A stretch of DNA of 64,000 bases, from the NCBI GenBank assembly GCA_964609155.1, contig CAZSRF010000006.1, positions 1-64,000 of the forward strand, in the 5' to 3' direction. The position numbers and the translations under genes were made by a program. The DNA is from JAGOUU01 sp964609155. GTDB taxonomy: Bacteria; Pseudomonadota; Gammaproteobacteria; JAGOUU01. The notes below the pieces were generated by a model that saw nothing but the letters and a program-made list of their open reading frames with translations, ran no database searches and had not been told where the DNA came from. Numbering within the stretch: the first letter of the stretch is position 1; each line of letters starts with the position of its first letter. This document shows positions 50,790 through 60,107 of the stretch, one piece after another.

Positions 50790-52451
50790 CTATTTAATTC
50801 GTAAAGTTACTCTACTATGTTTTTCTTCTTTACTTTCTTCTTCCTCTTTAGCATGTCGAATGATATCTATAGAGCGTAGGGCAATGTAGCAGTTTTTTCC
50901 ATCTTTATACATAAGTCTATATGTGGGGCTATGTAAACGAAAGTCGCTTAGCCATCGTGTTCTGAATTCATTGTAAGATCTTATAAGTAATGTATTCGCA
51001 TTTTTGCTTTTTAGTTGCAGGATTAACGGCTCGATGTCTTTACTTGAATTATAGGTATCACTAGTAATTAAATATTCAATCATTTGAATATATCTTGTAG
51101 ATTGAGAATAGCGTAACAATTGAGGTGGTGGTATGAAAATATTGGTACCTAGAAACTCTTGTATATTTAAATCAAATTTATTAAGTAATGCAGCCTTATT
51201 TTTTAACAATTCTTTAATCATTAATAAAGTGAATGTACCACATGAAAATGGATCAGCTTGTATACGCGTCTCTTGCGAATAATATGCTGCAGAGCAGATG
51301 GGTCTACCTTGCAAGGCTTCTATTCGAGCAACAAGCAATGATGCTTCAGGGTAATAGATTGGGGAGATGATTTCTTTGTCTGTTATAATAAAAGCTTCAA
51401 TATGTGTATAACCGTACGCTCTATAGTAAGAAAAAACATAAGCGGTTGGTTTAGGGATCTCAGGATTAGATTGGATATTCAATATTTCATGTGCTATAAA
51501 ATTAGGATCTCGAAGTTTACTGTATAGGTCTTGATCTTGATCAAAATGGGCAATTAAAATTGGATGCATTTGGTCAAACATTTCATTTATAATGTATTTA
51601 GGCAAAGATAACAAATATCCAGATACTTCAGCTTCAGAAGGGGCAGCCATATTGACAAGTCCTTTGAACGGTTCAATGACTATAGATGGAAACATACCAT
51701 CGAATTCTAAACATTGCTCAACCTGTAGCTTTGCTTCATCAAAGTTTTCTGTAAAATAGTCTGACAAATACTTTAACTTAAAATCAAAAAGTGCATTTTC
51801 AAAAAAATCTTGAAATCCTTGTATATTGATCCTCTTATCATCCTCGCTGTGTTCTGGGCGTAATAAGAATTCATGTAGTATTGATTGTTGATATATTAGG
51901 TTAATATAACTAGACGATGTTTCTTTAAAGCATTCTAATAATTTATAAGGTTTAAATCTTTTTAGTGTATCTACGTCATCAATGTAGTTTAAACAGCTAT
52001 TTTTATATTTTTGTATATATTGCTTCAAGAGTCTAATACTTTGGATGTATGATATTCCAAATTTAGAACCCAATTTCATATTTCTTAGTAATTCAGTATC
52101 GCTAAACCCATTGAGATAAATACTAATGCCATGCTTTTTTTCATAATATTGGATCGCATTCCGCAATTCTTCGATGGATATTTGTTCTGGTTCATTACCG
52201 TCACTAAGAAGATAAGATAGTTTTTTTGAGCTTAGTTTATCAATTTGTGATAAAACAGTGTCTTCAATTAAGACAGCAGTTCTTAACATTGTTCTCATAG
52301 TCTCTGCTTGGGTTATTGATAGCTTACCTGCTGCGCGATAAGTGGTAATACCTCTGTCTACAGCATCACTTATTACGTGATATTCTGGTCTTATACTTAC
52401 GCCATCGTCACTCTCTGTAGTTAAGTCAAAATCACTATCTATTGTACTCAT
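50790..52451 (-). CDS. CE-clan (Ulp/YopJ-like) cysteine protease or acetyltransferase, predicted effector
   Basis: The 553-residue protein has a mostly helical N-terminal two-thirds without recognisable domain. Residues ~335-425 show a CE-clan pattern: a strand ending in GYTHIEAFIITD (H350), YYPEA (E369, 19 residues after the His as in YopJ H109-E128) and RIQADPFSCGTFTLLMIKELLK with Q398 six residues before the nucleophile C404, as in Ulp1. Such enzymes cleave ubiquitin-like proteins or acetylate kinases. The last 22 residues contain a glutamate block (KEEEESKEEK) like the E-block of Dot/Icm substrates. Both readings are motif-based. Confidence 0.7.
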   Translation of the reverse strand: MSTIDSDFDLTTESDDGVSIRPEYHVISDAVDRGITTYRAAGKLSITQAETMRTMLRTAVLIEDTVLSQIDKLSSKKLSYLLSDGNEPEQISIEELRNAIQYYEKKHGISIYLNGFSDTELLRNMKLGSKFGISYIQSIRLLKQYIQKYKNSCLNYIDDVDTLKRFKPYKLLECFKETSSSYINLIYQQSILHEFLLRPEHSEDDKRINIQGFQDFFENALFDFKLKYLSDYFTENFDEAKLQVEQCLEFDGMFPSIVIEPFKGLVNMAAPSEAEVSGYLLSLPKYIINEMFDQMHPILIAHFDQDQDLYSKLRDPNFIAHEILNIQSNPEIPKPTAYVFSYYRAYGYTHIEAFIITDKEIISPIYYPEASLLVARIEALQGRPICSAAYYSQETRIQADPFSCGTFTLLMIKELLKNKAALLNKFDLNIQEFLGTNIFIPPPQLLRYSQSTRYIQMIEYLITSDTYNSSKDIEPLILQLKSKNANTLLIRSYNEFRTRWLSDFRLHSPTYRLMYKDGKNCYIALRSIDIIRHAKEEEESKEEKHSRVTLRIK

Positions 52452-52584
52452 ATGCTGCTCAGATGTTAGCTAGATTGGTAATTTAACACAGTAGCATGTT
52501 TTATGTCTTTTGACCACAATTTAATTACTATAACACTAGAATTAATGTATACTTTGATATATACAATGAAGTAGCAAATAGCTA

Positions 52585-53172
52585 ATGGTAAACAAACATA
52601 AAAATAAAACCCGCTGCGCATGGGTCAATAGCGATCCTTTATATATTAACTATCATGATAATGAATGGGGGTTACCTATTTATGACGATAGATTATTATT
52701 TGAATTTTTAATACTAGAGGGAGCACAAGCGGGCTTAAGCTGGATTACAATTTTAAAAAAAAGAGATAATTATCGTCAATCTTTTGATAATTTTAATGCA
52801 AAAAAGATTGCAAAATACGATCAAAATAAATGTAATGAATTGATGAATAATACAGGCATTGTACGTAATAAATTAAAAATCAATGCAGCTATTTTAAATG
52901 CACAAGCTTATTTGTCTGTTCAAAAAGAATGGGGTAGTTTTTCTAAATATATCTGGCATTTTGTAGACGGCAAACCAATAATGAATCATTGGAAAACTGT
53001 TCAATCTTTACCAACTTCTAGTAAAATTTCTGATGCTTTATCAAAAGATTTAAAAAAACGTGGTTTTAAGTTTGTAGGCACGACAATTTGTTATGCTTTT
53101 ATGCAGGCAGTAGGAATGGTCAATGATCATACAATAGATTGCTTTTGCTATGGTAACAAGGTGGTATGCTAG
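52585..53172 (+). CDS. tag: DNA-3-methyladenine glycosylase I
   Basis: The 195-residue enzyme has TRCAWVNSDPLYINYHDNEWG at 9-29 with the zinc Cys and His, EGAQAGLSWITILKKRDNYR near 48-67 and the C-terminal MVNDHTIDCFCY with the other zinc ligands. It removes 3-methyladenine from DNA. The length is typical. It is divergent from the CE-clan-like gene and convergent with the pilus cluster. Confidence 0.95.
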   Translation: MVNKHKNKTRCAWVNSDPLYINYHDNEWGLPIYDDRLLFEFLILEGAQAGLSWITILKKRDNYRQSFDNFNAKKIAKYDQNKCNELMNNTGIVRNKLKINAAILNAQAYLSVQKEWGSFSKYIWHFVDGKPIMNHWKTVQSLPTSSKISDALSKDLKKRGFKFVGTTICYAFMQAVGMVNDHTIDCFCYGNKVVC

Positions 53173-53277
53173 ATATGTTTAACTTATTGTAGAGCAGCTA
53201 TGAATAACATGTATTAGCGTTTACCCAATTGCGTCAACGCTTACTTAAAATTTCTAGCATGATTTTGTTAATTTTAA

Positions 53278-53769
53278 TTAATATACAACTGTTACTACCA
53301 CAGAATCAGTGTAAGAATTTGCGCTAACGACTTGCGCTGCTGGAATGCGACCGTAGACTGTATAACCTCTTGTCTGTGACAGTAAAAGTGCTGTATACGA
53401 ATCTGATATAGTACTAGTGCTGCCTGTTCCATCTCCCCAAATGGTGATTCTAGCTGAAGTTGTATACAGATTATAATTTAAATTCATGCCACTTAATCCT
53501 GACATATATCTAGAAGAGTAGTTGCCGCTGCCGCCTGTACCAAGTTGTATGCTGTAAGATGCAGAAAAGATAACTAATGCACTACAAGTAACATTTACCG
53601 TACCTGTACTATCTGTGTCTGTGCTGCTAATTGGATTATATGAGCCAAAAACAACAGGCAATGTACTTACGCTGCAGCTGCAACCAAGGCCTGCGCAAGA
53701 GGCATAAGAAAATTTATACCAGAACAATACGATGACAAAGATGGTCATGATAAAATATTTATTATTCAT
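53278..53769 (-). CDS. Spore-coat-U-domain pilin, probable tip subunit
   Basis: The 163-residue protein has a signal peptide (to about residue 23) and an SCPU fold: a cysteine-rich SCAGLGCSCSVSTLPVVFGSY start, central SGTVNVTCS and terminal strands ending VVVTVVY. Archaic (Csu-type) chaperone-usher systems use SCPU proteins as major and tip subunits. It differs from the twin pilins at 57028 and 57689 and lies after the usher, the usual position for the tip subunit. It overlaps the usher by four bases. Confidence 0.82.
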   Translation of the reverse strand: MNNKYFIMTIFVIVLFWYKFSYASCAGLGCSCSVSTLPVVFGSYNPISSTDTDSTGTVNVTCSALVIFSASYSIQLGTGGSGNYSSRYMSGLSGMNLNYNLYTTSARITIWGDGTGSTSTISDSYTALLLSQTRGYTVYGRIPAAQVVSANSYTDSVVVTVVY

Positions 53770-56156
53770 AGGCAGGTTACCTTTCCTAAGCTATAAATTA
53801 CTTCCATTGACGATGGCTTGGACATTTTAAATCTGCATGGGCCATTTGGTCTAAAAGCGGTACCTTCTATAAGATTTGTTTGACCAATATCATCTATATA
53901 AATTAAACCATCATAACCAACAGAAAGATCACGAACTCCTGAGCTAGATGAGATTGTAACTTTAGTGCCGGTACTAATATAATTGCCATCTGAAGAGATT
54001 AAAGTTAGCATAAGCGCCTGAGCTTTTCTTATGGGAAATTTGACTAATATTCCACTACGGTAATAAGGTGTAACTTCTTGATTTGTTGATTCAATAATAG
54101 TGCTCAATGGTAAGTCTTTTGCATTAATACTGATATTGTTAGATTGGTAAGGTAATATATTGGGAATTAATACACTACCAGAATTATTTGTAATACCTGT
54201 AAATTGATTACGATAAAAAACGGGTATTTCTTTTAATTCTGGAATTTTGACTAGGGCAAAACTATCTATGATTGGGCGTGAAAAAAATATATTTTCTGCA
54301 AAGTATAGCATACTACCACGAGCATCAAGTTCAAGATTGTTTCGATTGCTAATTCTGGAAGCTTTTGCAGCGAATGTGCCAACATCGGTTTGCATGGAAT
54401 ATTCTCCTTGCATGTTGTAAGAGTTTTTTATTTTTGCTGCATATAAACTATACCAATCTCCAACACCTATTGGTATATTTTTACTCAATTGTACTATTTC
54501 TTGATTACTATGATTTGATGGTTGATAACTAGTATTGGTTGTTATAAAGTGTGTATTACGAAAAACATACGACAAAGTGGCCATAATTTGATTACCACGA
54601 TGGTTATAAAGATTAGTAACAACACTTAAATTAAAATAAATGTTTTTTAAAAAATTACGGTTATAAGATGTGGTTATTATTTGTGAATCTGGAATCTGTA
54701 TTATTGTGGGCTCTATTGATAGTGGATCTCGATTTTTTGTTAATGTATAACTAGCAGATATAGTTCCAGCATTATCAAAACTCTTGCCAATGTGTGCTTG
54801 GATAATTGCACGAGGAGACAATTGCTTTGGCAAAAGCCCAATTCGTCGAAAGTCAGCACTACTAATAATGGCTTGTATTCCATGGCTAAAATATAGAGAC
54901 TCTCGGTTAAAACCAATAGCTCCAAGGACGCCAGTTTTAGCATGATGAAGACTACCTGCAACTGATGAGGATAAAATACCATAATGATTTAATAGATACC
55001 TTCCTGTAAAACCTAGAGTTTGTTGTTGAGGTAACAACTCGGCGTGCCATCCTGCAGTTAATGTATCACTTATGCCCCGACTGTAAGTCCCTGAAGCAAT
55101 AAAATTACTGTAGTCGTTACTTTGTAATCCAAAATTTTCGCGGGCAACTCCAGTTTCATATGAAAAAGCAGATAATCCAGATTTAAGCAATGGTTGGCTG
55201 GTATAGTATGGGACAACGATGACTTGTTGACGACCTAAAAGGTCCTGTGTAATAACAGAAACATCACCAGAGCCTGTGACTACAGGAATATTATTGATTA
55301 TAAAAGGCCCAGGTTTGACAGTTACATTATCCATTAATACATTGTTAACAAAAACACTAACTGTGGAAGGTAGTACTGCTACATTCTTAATGTTGGGCTG
55401 TGGAAATGTTATCAAATTAGGCTGTGTATTAAAATTAGTGGCATATTGTGCGCCTATAAATCGAACTGCACCGCTCCAGTATGTAGCACTTGTTATAGCG
55501 TCCCCCAAGCGCCAGCGGGCGATATTTTCTGGTTGATCTTGAGTCCAAGATGTTTCCAAGCGAATACTTTTAGGGCGTGTGCTCAAATTTTTAAACAATA
55601 AAGTATTAACACCAACACCATAACGATTAAAAAAAACCAATTCTGTAAAAGTGGAATAATTAATTGTTTTTGTTAAGCTATTATGTTGCACTGCAGCATC
55701 ATAATTTAAATATAGACCTGGTAAAGTGGGTCGTATTGCGGATAGTTGCTTCTTTTTATCATCTATAATTGTTGTTGACAAGTGATTTGCTGCAAGGTTC
55801 ACATCTAGATTCAAGGATTGTTTATCTAAAGTGTATTTGAGATCTTTGAAAGATCCCAATTGAAAATATTTTTCATTATTTATTATAAGAAAACTTTGTT
55901 CACTAGTAAGAGATCCTTGACCCCATGATACTAAATCTTTATCTGAAATCCATAATTGCTGTTGTTTGTCTAGGTAAGCAGTAGTTATGTCAGGTATTTT
56001 TACACCGTTGATTTTAACTGATAATAATAAAATTTCTAAATTATCTATCTTGTCTGTTGGGTTGGCTAAACAATGACTAAATACTATCAATGATAATAGT
56101 ATAAAATAATATAGTTTTTTAATTGTTTTGTTGGATTGCAAATTTGGATAATACAT
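53766..56156 (-). CDS. Outer membrane usher of an archaic chaperone-usher pilus
   Basis: The 796-residue protein has a signal peptide (about 13-31), an N-terminal chaperone-subunit binding domain, a 24-strand barrel region with the plug (VFVNNVLMDNVTVKPGPFIINNIPVVTGSGDVSVITQDLLGRQQVI near 268-312) and C-terminal domains ending with a Cys pair. Length and divergence fit FimD/PapC-class ushers, closest in style to CsuD. It exports and assembles the SCPU subunits. It overlaps the chaperone gene by 38 bases and the tip gene by 4. Confidence 0.9.
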   Translation of the reverse strand: MYYPNLQSNKTIKKLYYFILLSLIVFSHCLANPTDKIDNLEILLLSVKINGVKIPDITTAYLDKQQQLWISDKDLVSWGQGSLTSEQSFLIINNEKYFQLGSFKDLKYTLDKQSLNLDVNLAANHLSTTIIDDKKKQLSAIRPTLPGLYLNYDAAVQHNSLTKTINYSTFTELVFFNRYGVGVNTLLFKNLSTRPKSIRLETSWTQDQPENIARWRLGDAITSATYWSGAVRFIGAQYATNFNTQPNLITFPQPNIKNVAVLPSTVSVFVNNVLMDNVTVKPGPFIINNIPVVTGSGDVSVITQDLLGRQQVIVVPYYTSQPLLKSGLSAFSYETGVARENFGLQSNDYSNFIASGTYSRGISDTLTAGWHAELLPQQQTLGFTGRYLLNHYGILSSSVAGSLHHAKTGVLGAIGFNRESLYFSHGIQAIISSADFRRIGLLPKQLSPRAIIQAHIGKSFDNAGTISASYTLTKNRDPLSIEPTIIQIPDSQIITTSYNRNFLKNIYFNLSVVTNLYNHRGNQIMATLSYVFRNTHFITTNTSYQPSNHSNQEIVQLSKNIPIGVGDWYSLYAAKIKNSYNMQGEYSMQTDVGTFAAKASRISNRNNLELDARGSMLYFAENIFFSRPIIDSFALVKIPELKEIPVFYRNQFTGITNNSGSVLIPNILPYQSNNISINAKDLPLSTIIESTNQEVTPYYRSGILVKFPIRKAQALMLTLISSDGNYISTGTKVTISSSSGVRDLSVGYDGLIYIDDIGQTNLIEGTAFRPNGPCRFKMSKPSSMEVIYSLGKVTCL

Positions 56157-56832
56157 CAGAATTCTTTACTAGAACATATAATGGTTTTTTTGTTTTTTCT
56201 AGAGTAATATCCCAATAATGTAATTGGTCAGGTAAAATATAATTAAATACTTTTTGCTCAGGCATAAGTGTATTTTCGTCACTATTTACAATCTGTAATT
56301 GATTAACCAAAATAGTGCGGTTTCCTGTATTATGAGCATTTAATCGTAATTGATTGTCCTTTGTCCATGATGCAGTCCAATTCATGTTTAAATTAGGCTT
56401 ATCGTTAGGTACAATAAATAAAGGTAGAGAAATCTTTAACATAATCGTTAATAAGCTTTTCTGAGTCTGTACGTCTGTTTTCTGTTCGCTAGGTACTTCA
56501 CGTAAAAATAGCCTATAGGCTTTCTCTTTGGAGAAAGATTGATTCAATGGAGCCGCGCGCACAATTTGTGTTTGTTGTGGTAATATTGTAAAAAGTAAAG
56601 GAGTTACTAATAGATCAGTAGTGTCATTATAGATTTCTTCTTGTTTATCTTGCTGCCAGCGCATAGCTTGTAATTGAACTGTAGTTGTAGAGTCTCCAGT
56701 ATTCTTTACTTCTAGAACTGCAATCGGATCTTCTTTTGATACTATCAATTTCGTTGGATAAACAGCAATTGATGTAGCTTGCACCGTATTAATTATAGAT
56801 GCAAAAAATATGACATGAAAAACAATTTTCAT
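56119..56832 (-). CDS. Periplasmic pilus chaperone (archaic type)
   Basis: The 237-residue protein has a signal peptide (1-19) and two Ig-like domains of a PapD/CsuC chaperone: SIAVYPTKLIVSKEDPIAVLEVKNTG near 21-46, TPLLFTILPQQTQIVRAAPLNQ near 82-103 and FLREVPSE near 118-125. It binds and folds SCPU subunits in the periplasm and delivers them to the usher. The C-terminus overlaps the usher start by 38 bases, suggesting coupling. Confidence 0.9.
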   Translation of the reverse strand: MKIVFHVIFFASIINTVQATSIAVYPTKLIVSKEDPIAVLEVKNTGDSTTTVQLQAMRWQQDKQEEIYNDTTDLLVTPLLFTILPQQTQIVRAAPLNQSFSKEKAYRLFLREVPSEQKTDVQTQKSLLTIMLKISLPLFIVPNDKPNLNMNWTASWTKDNQLRLNAHNTGNRTILVNQLQIVNSDENTLMPEQKVFNYILPDQLHYWDITLEKTKKPLYVLVKNSDVLSKFAIQQNN

Positions 56833-57027
56833 TGTAATCTTACAATTCTGCTATTAAGTTAAATTTTGTAAATTTAAATATAAAAATTAGTAAGATCAAC
56901 AAGCAATAACGCTGAAAGCATGTAAATATTTCTTTATTATTTCAGTATAATAATCTTGACTAATATCTATTAATTTAGTCTATCAGAAAAAATATATGAG
57001 CCACAATGTATTTCTTCACAATAAAAA

Positions 57028-57519
57028 TTAATAAGTTACAGTAACTGTTACAGTATCTGTGTATGCTAAAGCCGCCACAGCTTGGCTAGCAGGGATCTCC
57101 CCATAAGCGGTTAGTGTCTGAAGGAGTCCAGTGCCAGTGCCTGTTACCGTGTTGGTGCCAATAGTATTACCCCAGACAGTGGAGTGTCCGCTATCTTGAT
57201 AAATACTATAATTCAAAGTTGAAGCTCCATTAGTCATTTTGCGAGTTGCTACCGTGGCACCAGTGCCTGTTCCTGCATCTAGTCCAACATTATAGGCTGT
57301 GCTTAATGTGCACGTGACAAAAATTGATGCGGTTGCGTCTGTTGGACTGGAGTTAAGAGTAGAATATGTTCCAAAAGCCAATGTACCTGAGGAAACACTG
57401 CAAGCGCTAATAACTGTAGCAGAGACCAGAAGCGAGGCTGTGGTAGTAGACCCATAGATTGCATTAATATTACTTATCAATAAACCTAGAATCAAAAACA
57501 ATGAGACTCTTGTTTTCAT
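57028..57519 (-). CDS. Spore-coat-U-domain major pilin, second tandem copy
   Basis: The 163-residue pilin has a signal peptide (cleaved near IYG-ST, residue 23) and an SCPU domain with ACSVSSGTLAFGTYS, ATASIFVTCT and the terminal TDTVTVTVTY strand. It is over 85 percent identical by eye to the copy at 57689, differing mostly in single residues, and DNA similarity extends into the upstream leader. It lies between the other pilin and the chaperone. It likely forms pilus rod subunits. Confidence 0.87.
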   Translation of the reverse strand: MKTRVSLFLILGLLISNINAIYGSTTTASLLVSATVISACSVSSGTLAFGTYSTLNSSPTDATASIFVTCTLSTAYNVGLDAGTGTGATVATRKMTNGASTLNYSIYQDSGHSTVWGNTIGTNTVTGTGTGLLQTLTAYGEIPASQAVAALAYTDTVTVTVTY

Positions 57520-57688
57520 TTTATGATCAAAGACATCTATTTTGATTAACTTAATAATAAGATATGAATGTTAATCTGTCTATGTAACTTAATGTAAATA
57601 TCTAAAAATGTAATAATGCATGCAGTGCAATATTTTGTCTATAAATATTGGTTTTGCGTAGGCTAAATATATTTTATTATAATTTAAA

Positions 57689-58180
57689 TTAATAAGTAAC
57701 TGTAACCGTTACGGTGTCTGTGTATGCTAAAGCTAACACAACCTGGCTAGCAGGGATCTGGCCATAAGCAGTTAGTGTTTGAAGTAATCCAGTACCAGTA
57801 CCTGTTACAGTATTGGTGCCAATAGTATTACCCCAGACAGTGGTGTGTCCACTATCTTGATAAATACTATAAGTCAAAGTTGAGGCTCCATTAGTCATTT
57901 TACGTGCTGCAACCGTGGCACCAGTACCTGTTCCTGCATCCAGTCCAACATTATAGGGCACACTTAATGTGCATGTGACAGATATTGATGCTGTTGCATT
58001 TGTTGGGCTAGAGTTAAGAGTAGAATATGAGCCAAAAGCTAATGTACCTGAGGTAACACTGCAAGCGTTAATAACGGTAGCAGATACCAGAAGCGAGGCT
58101 GTTGTAGTGGAACCATATACTGCATTAATATTACTTATTAATAAACCAGGAATCAGAAACAATGAGAATTTTGTTTTCAT
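57689..58180 (-). CDS. Spore-coat-U-domain major pilin, first tandem copy
   Basis: The 163-residue pilin begins with a signal peptide (residues 1-23) and has the SCPU pattern: ACSVTSGTLAFGSYS, ATASISVTCTLS, TYSIYQDSGHTTVWG and the C-terminal TDTVTVTVTY strand. It is a near twin of the copy 169 bases downstream. First gene of the cluster pilin-pilin-chaperone-usher-tip, all on the minus strand, 4.9 kb in total. Confidence 0.87.
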   Translation of the reverse strand: MKTKFSLFLIPGLLISNINAVYGSTTTASLLVSATVINACSVTSGTLAFGSYSTLNSSPTNATASISVTCTLSVPYNVGLDAGTGTGATVAARKMTNGASTLTYSIYQDSGHTTVWGNTIGTNTVTGTGTGLLQTLTAYGQIPASQVVLALAYTDTVTVTVTY

Positions 58181-58364
58181 TATATGATCACATGCATCTA
58201 TGTTTGTTATTTAATAATAAGAGATGAAAGATGCTCTGTCTATTAATATTAGGTAGATATATGACAGTAAGTATATTTAAGTAAATAACTATACATTCAG
58301 ATGACAGATCTTATTCTGTCACTTTTGTTCATTTGAGCGAATGCTTGGTGTGCATATAACACAG

Positions 58365-58764
58365 TGGTGGAGGCGGCGGGAATTGAACCCGCGTCCACAA
58401 GTCCTATGCCTCTAGATCTACATGTTTAGTAACGCCTATATTTGACTTAAACCTACTCGGCGCACGGAGTAAATTTAAGCGAGCTCTTAATTTTTAATAG
58501 TCAGATTCAGAGCAAACCTTCCTACGATCCTATATATAGTGACGATGATTTCAACTGTATAGGCACCATTGAGTCATCGGCTGCTCAGTTGTTTAGAAAG
58601 AAACAGCTTTTGGACAAGTCAGATTAAGCCGCTAGGCGATCTGCTTCTCCGTATAGTTTGTCATTTGCAACTATAAAATTGTAACAGGATTTTACGAGGC
58701 TAAGTCACAATCCTCGGCATGCCCTAAAAGGATTCGCAACCCATGTCGAAGCCAGGTCGCCCCC
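58365..58764 (-). ncRNA. ssrA: Transfer-messenger RNA
   Basis: The 400-nt tmRNA has the 5' end GGGGGCGACCTGGCTTCGAC and the 3' end TTCAATTCCCGCCGCCTCCA-CCA with encoded CCA, forming the alanyl tRNA-like half. The tag frame runs from GCA at 58668 to TAA at 58624 and encodes ANDKLYGEADRLAA, which after the non-templated Ala gives a 15-residue tag ending in the LAA degron. The AND start and the TAGTTGCAAATGAC resume context match the proteobacterial pattern. It is 1.3 kb from smpB, with a membrane-protein gene between. Confidence 0.97.
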
Positions 58765-58844
58765 AATCTCTAATATAACTTAATAAGCTATAAAAATCAA
58801 TGAAATAAGCTAGTTAATAGTGTAATAAAATCTTCTAACTTAAT

Positions 58845-58873
58845 TTGACATGGGGTAAGTAGTTTGGTATTAT
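58845..58873 (+). promoter_or_regulatory. Strong sigma70-type promoter for the gene at 58913
   Basis: Perfect TTGACA (58845-58850), 17-bp spacer and TATTAT (58868-58873), 40 bases before the ATG. It points away from ssrA. Confidence 0.75.
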
Positions 58874-58912
58874 ACTTACTCTCAAGTAATCAATAAGTTA
58901 AAATTTATTTTT

Positions 58913-60076
58913 ATGACTAAAATAATGGATTCTTTGAAAAAGCTATTTAGCAAAATTTTATTATTAAGACCTGAGTGGCGTTCTACCGGGCAGACCCCAG
59001 AAGAAAAGACTCGAGAATATTTAGAACAATTTGAATACAATTATCACTATTTTACCCGCTACGAAAGCACAAGGACCTTTGGTCGTGCTTGGTGGTATGC
59101 TTTTGGAAGTTCAGCCTTATTCTTTTTTCCAACATTAGGCTTTATGTTGGATGTTATTACAACATTGATACCTCATTTAAGGACTAATTTTTTAGTGTCG
59201 GCTTTAGCTGGTATTACAGGTGTTGTGCCATTACCATGGGTTATTGTGGCTTTAATAGGCTGTACCATATTTAGTCTATATCTATCCTATGTTAATTTTA
59301 CCGATGTTCGCAGTAAATGTAAAAAAGCTTATGATAATGAACAAGAATTAAAAGAGTTATTTTGTGAAAATCAGTATAGACGGCAAATGTTGCAATCAAA
59401 TGGGATCCCTTTACCAGACGACTTGCAGACAGTCACCACATCTCCAGTTCCAAGGCCGTATAAAGATATTATGGATAAAATTAAACTTATTTTTTCTATT
59501 GCCCTTTATAATGTATTTGGTTCTTATGGTTGGTTATCAACTTTTGCAGCATTCACTGGTGTTAATGTATTTTCTACGATGCCTCTAGTTGTAGGGTTAC
59601 CTTTTCTTTCGCCGTTGATCTTATCAGCTGCGTTTGCCTTACTGTCACTTGGTGCAGCTTTGTGGGTTAGTGGTCTTGTAGATGTTAAGTATAATTATCA
59701 CAGTGATAAGCAAAAATGGTCAATTAGTGAAATAAAGCGTCAAAATCAATTAGTAGCAGTAGCTGGAAAAGCGAGGTTAGGAGAAAATTGGACGATAATT
59801 ACGGATAGCCCAGAAGATAATACTCGCAGGCTTGAAAAAGAGAATTTTTTAACTAGATATAGAATTCTGATGGAGCTTAAGAAAGAGAAAACTGAGAATG
59901 TGGGAAATAGGAACTTAGATGCTCAGCAGGTAGAAGCTAAAGCAGCGGTGAACGAATGCCCTACAGATGGTTTAAGCTTGTTTCGTGATGCCACAATGCT
60001 GTTTCGTAGTGCAAGCCAGAGTGATTTAAGGCCCCAAGCTCAGCTTCATCAACCTAGAGCGCCCAGGCCTTTATAA
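58913..60076 (+). CDS. Hypothetical membrane protein with duplicated hairpin unit
   Basis: The 387-residue protein has two hydrophobic blocks, about 56-130 and 193-258, each with a pair of long membrane segments and each followed by a charged helix (FTDVRSKCKKAYDNEQE; VDVKYNYHSDKQKWSISE). The similarity between blocks suggests an internal duplication. The N-terminal 50 residues and the C-terminal 130 residues are polar; the end is Gln/Pro-rich. No signal peptide. The arrangement fits an inner-membrane protein or a host-membrane-targeted effector. It has its own strong promoter and separates ssrA from smpB. Confidence 0.65.
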   Translation: MTKIMDSLKKLFSKILLLRPEWRSTGQTPEEKTREYLEQFEYNYHYFTRYESTRTFGRAWWYAFGSSALFFFPTLGFMLDVITTLIPHLRTNFLVSALAGITGVVPLPWVIVALIGCTIFSLYLSYVNFTDVRSKCKKAYDNEQELKELFCENQYRRQMLQSNGIPLPDDLQTVTTSPVPRPYKDIMDKIKLIFSIALYNVFGSYGWLSTFAAFTGVNVFSTMPLVVGLPFLSPLILSAAFALLSLGAALWVSGLVDVKYNYHSDKQKWSISEIKRQNQLVAVAGKARLGENWTIITDSPEDNTRRLEKENFLTRYRILMELKKEKTENVGNRNLDAQQVEAKAAVNECPTDGLSLFRDATMLFRSASQSDLRPQAQLHQPRAPRPL

Positions 60077-60107
60077 GATAAAATAAGGCAGACATAAAGT
60101 AAAAAAG

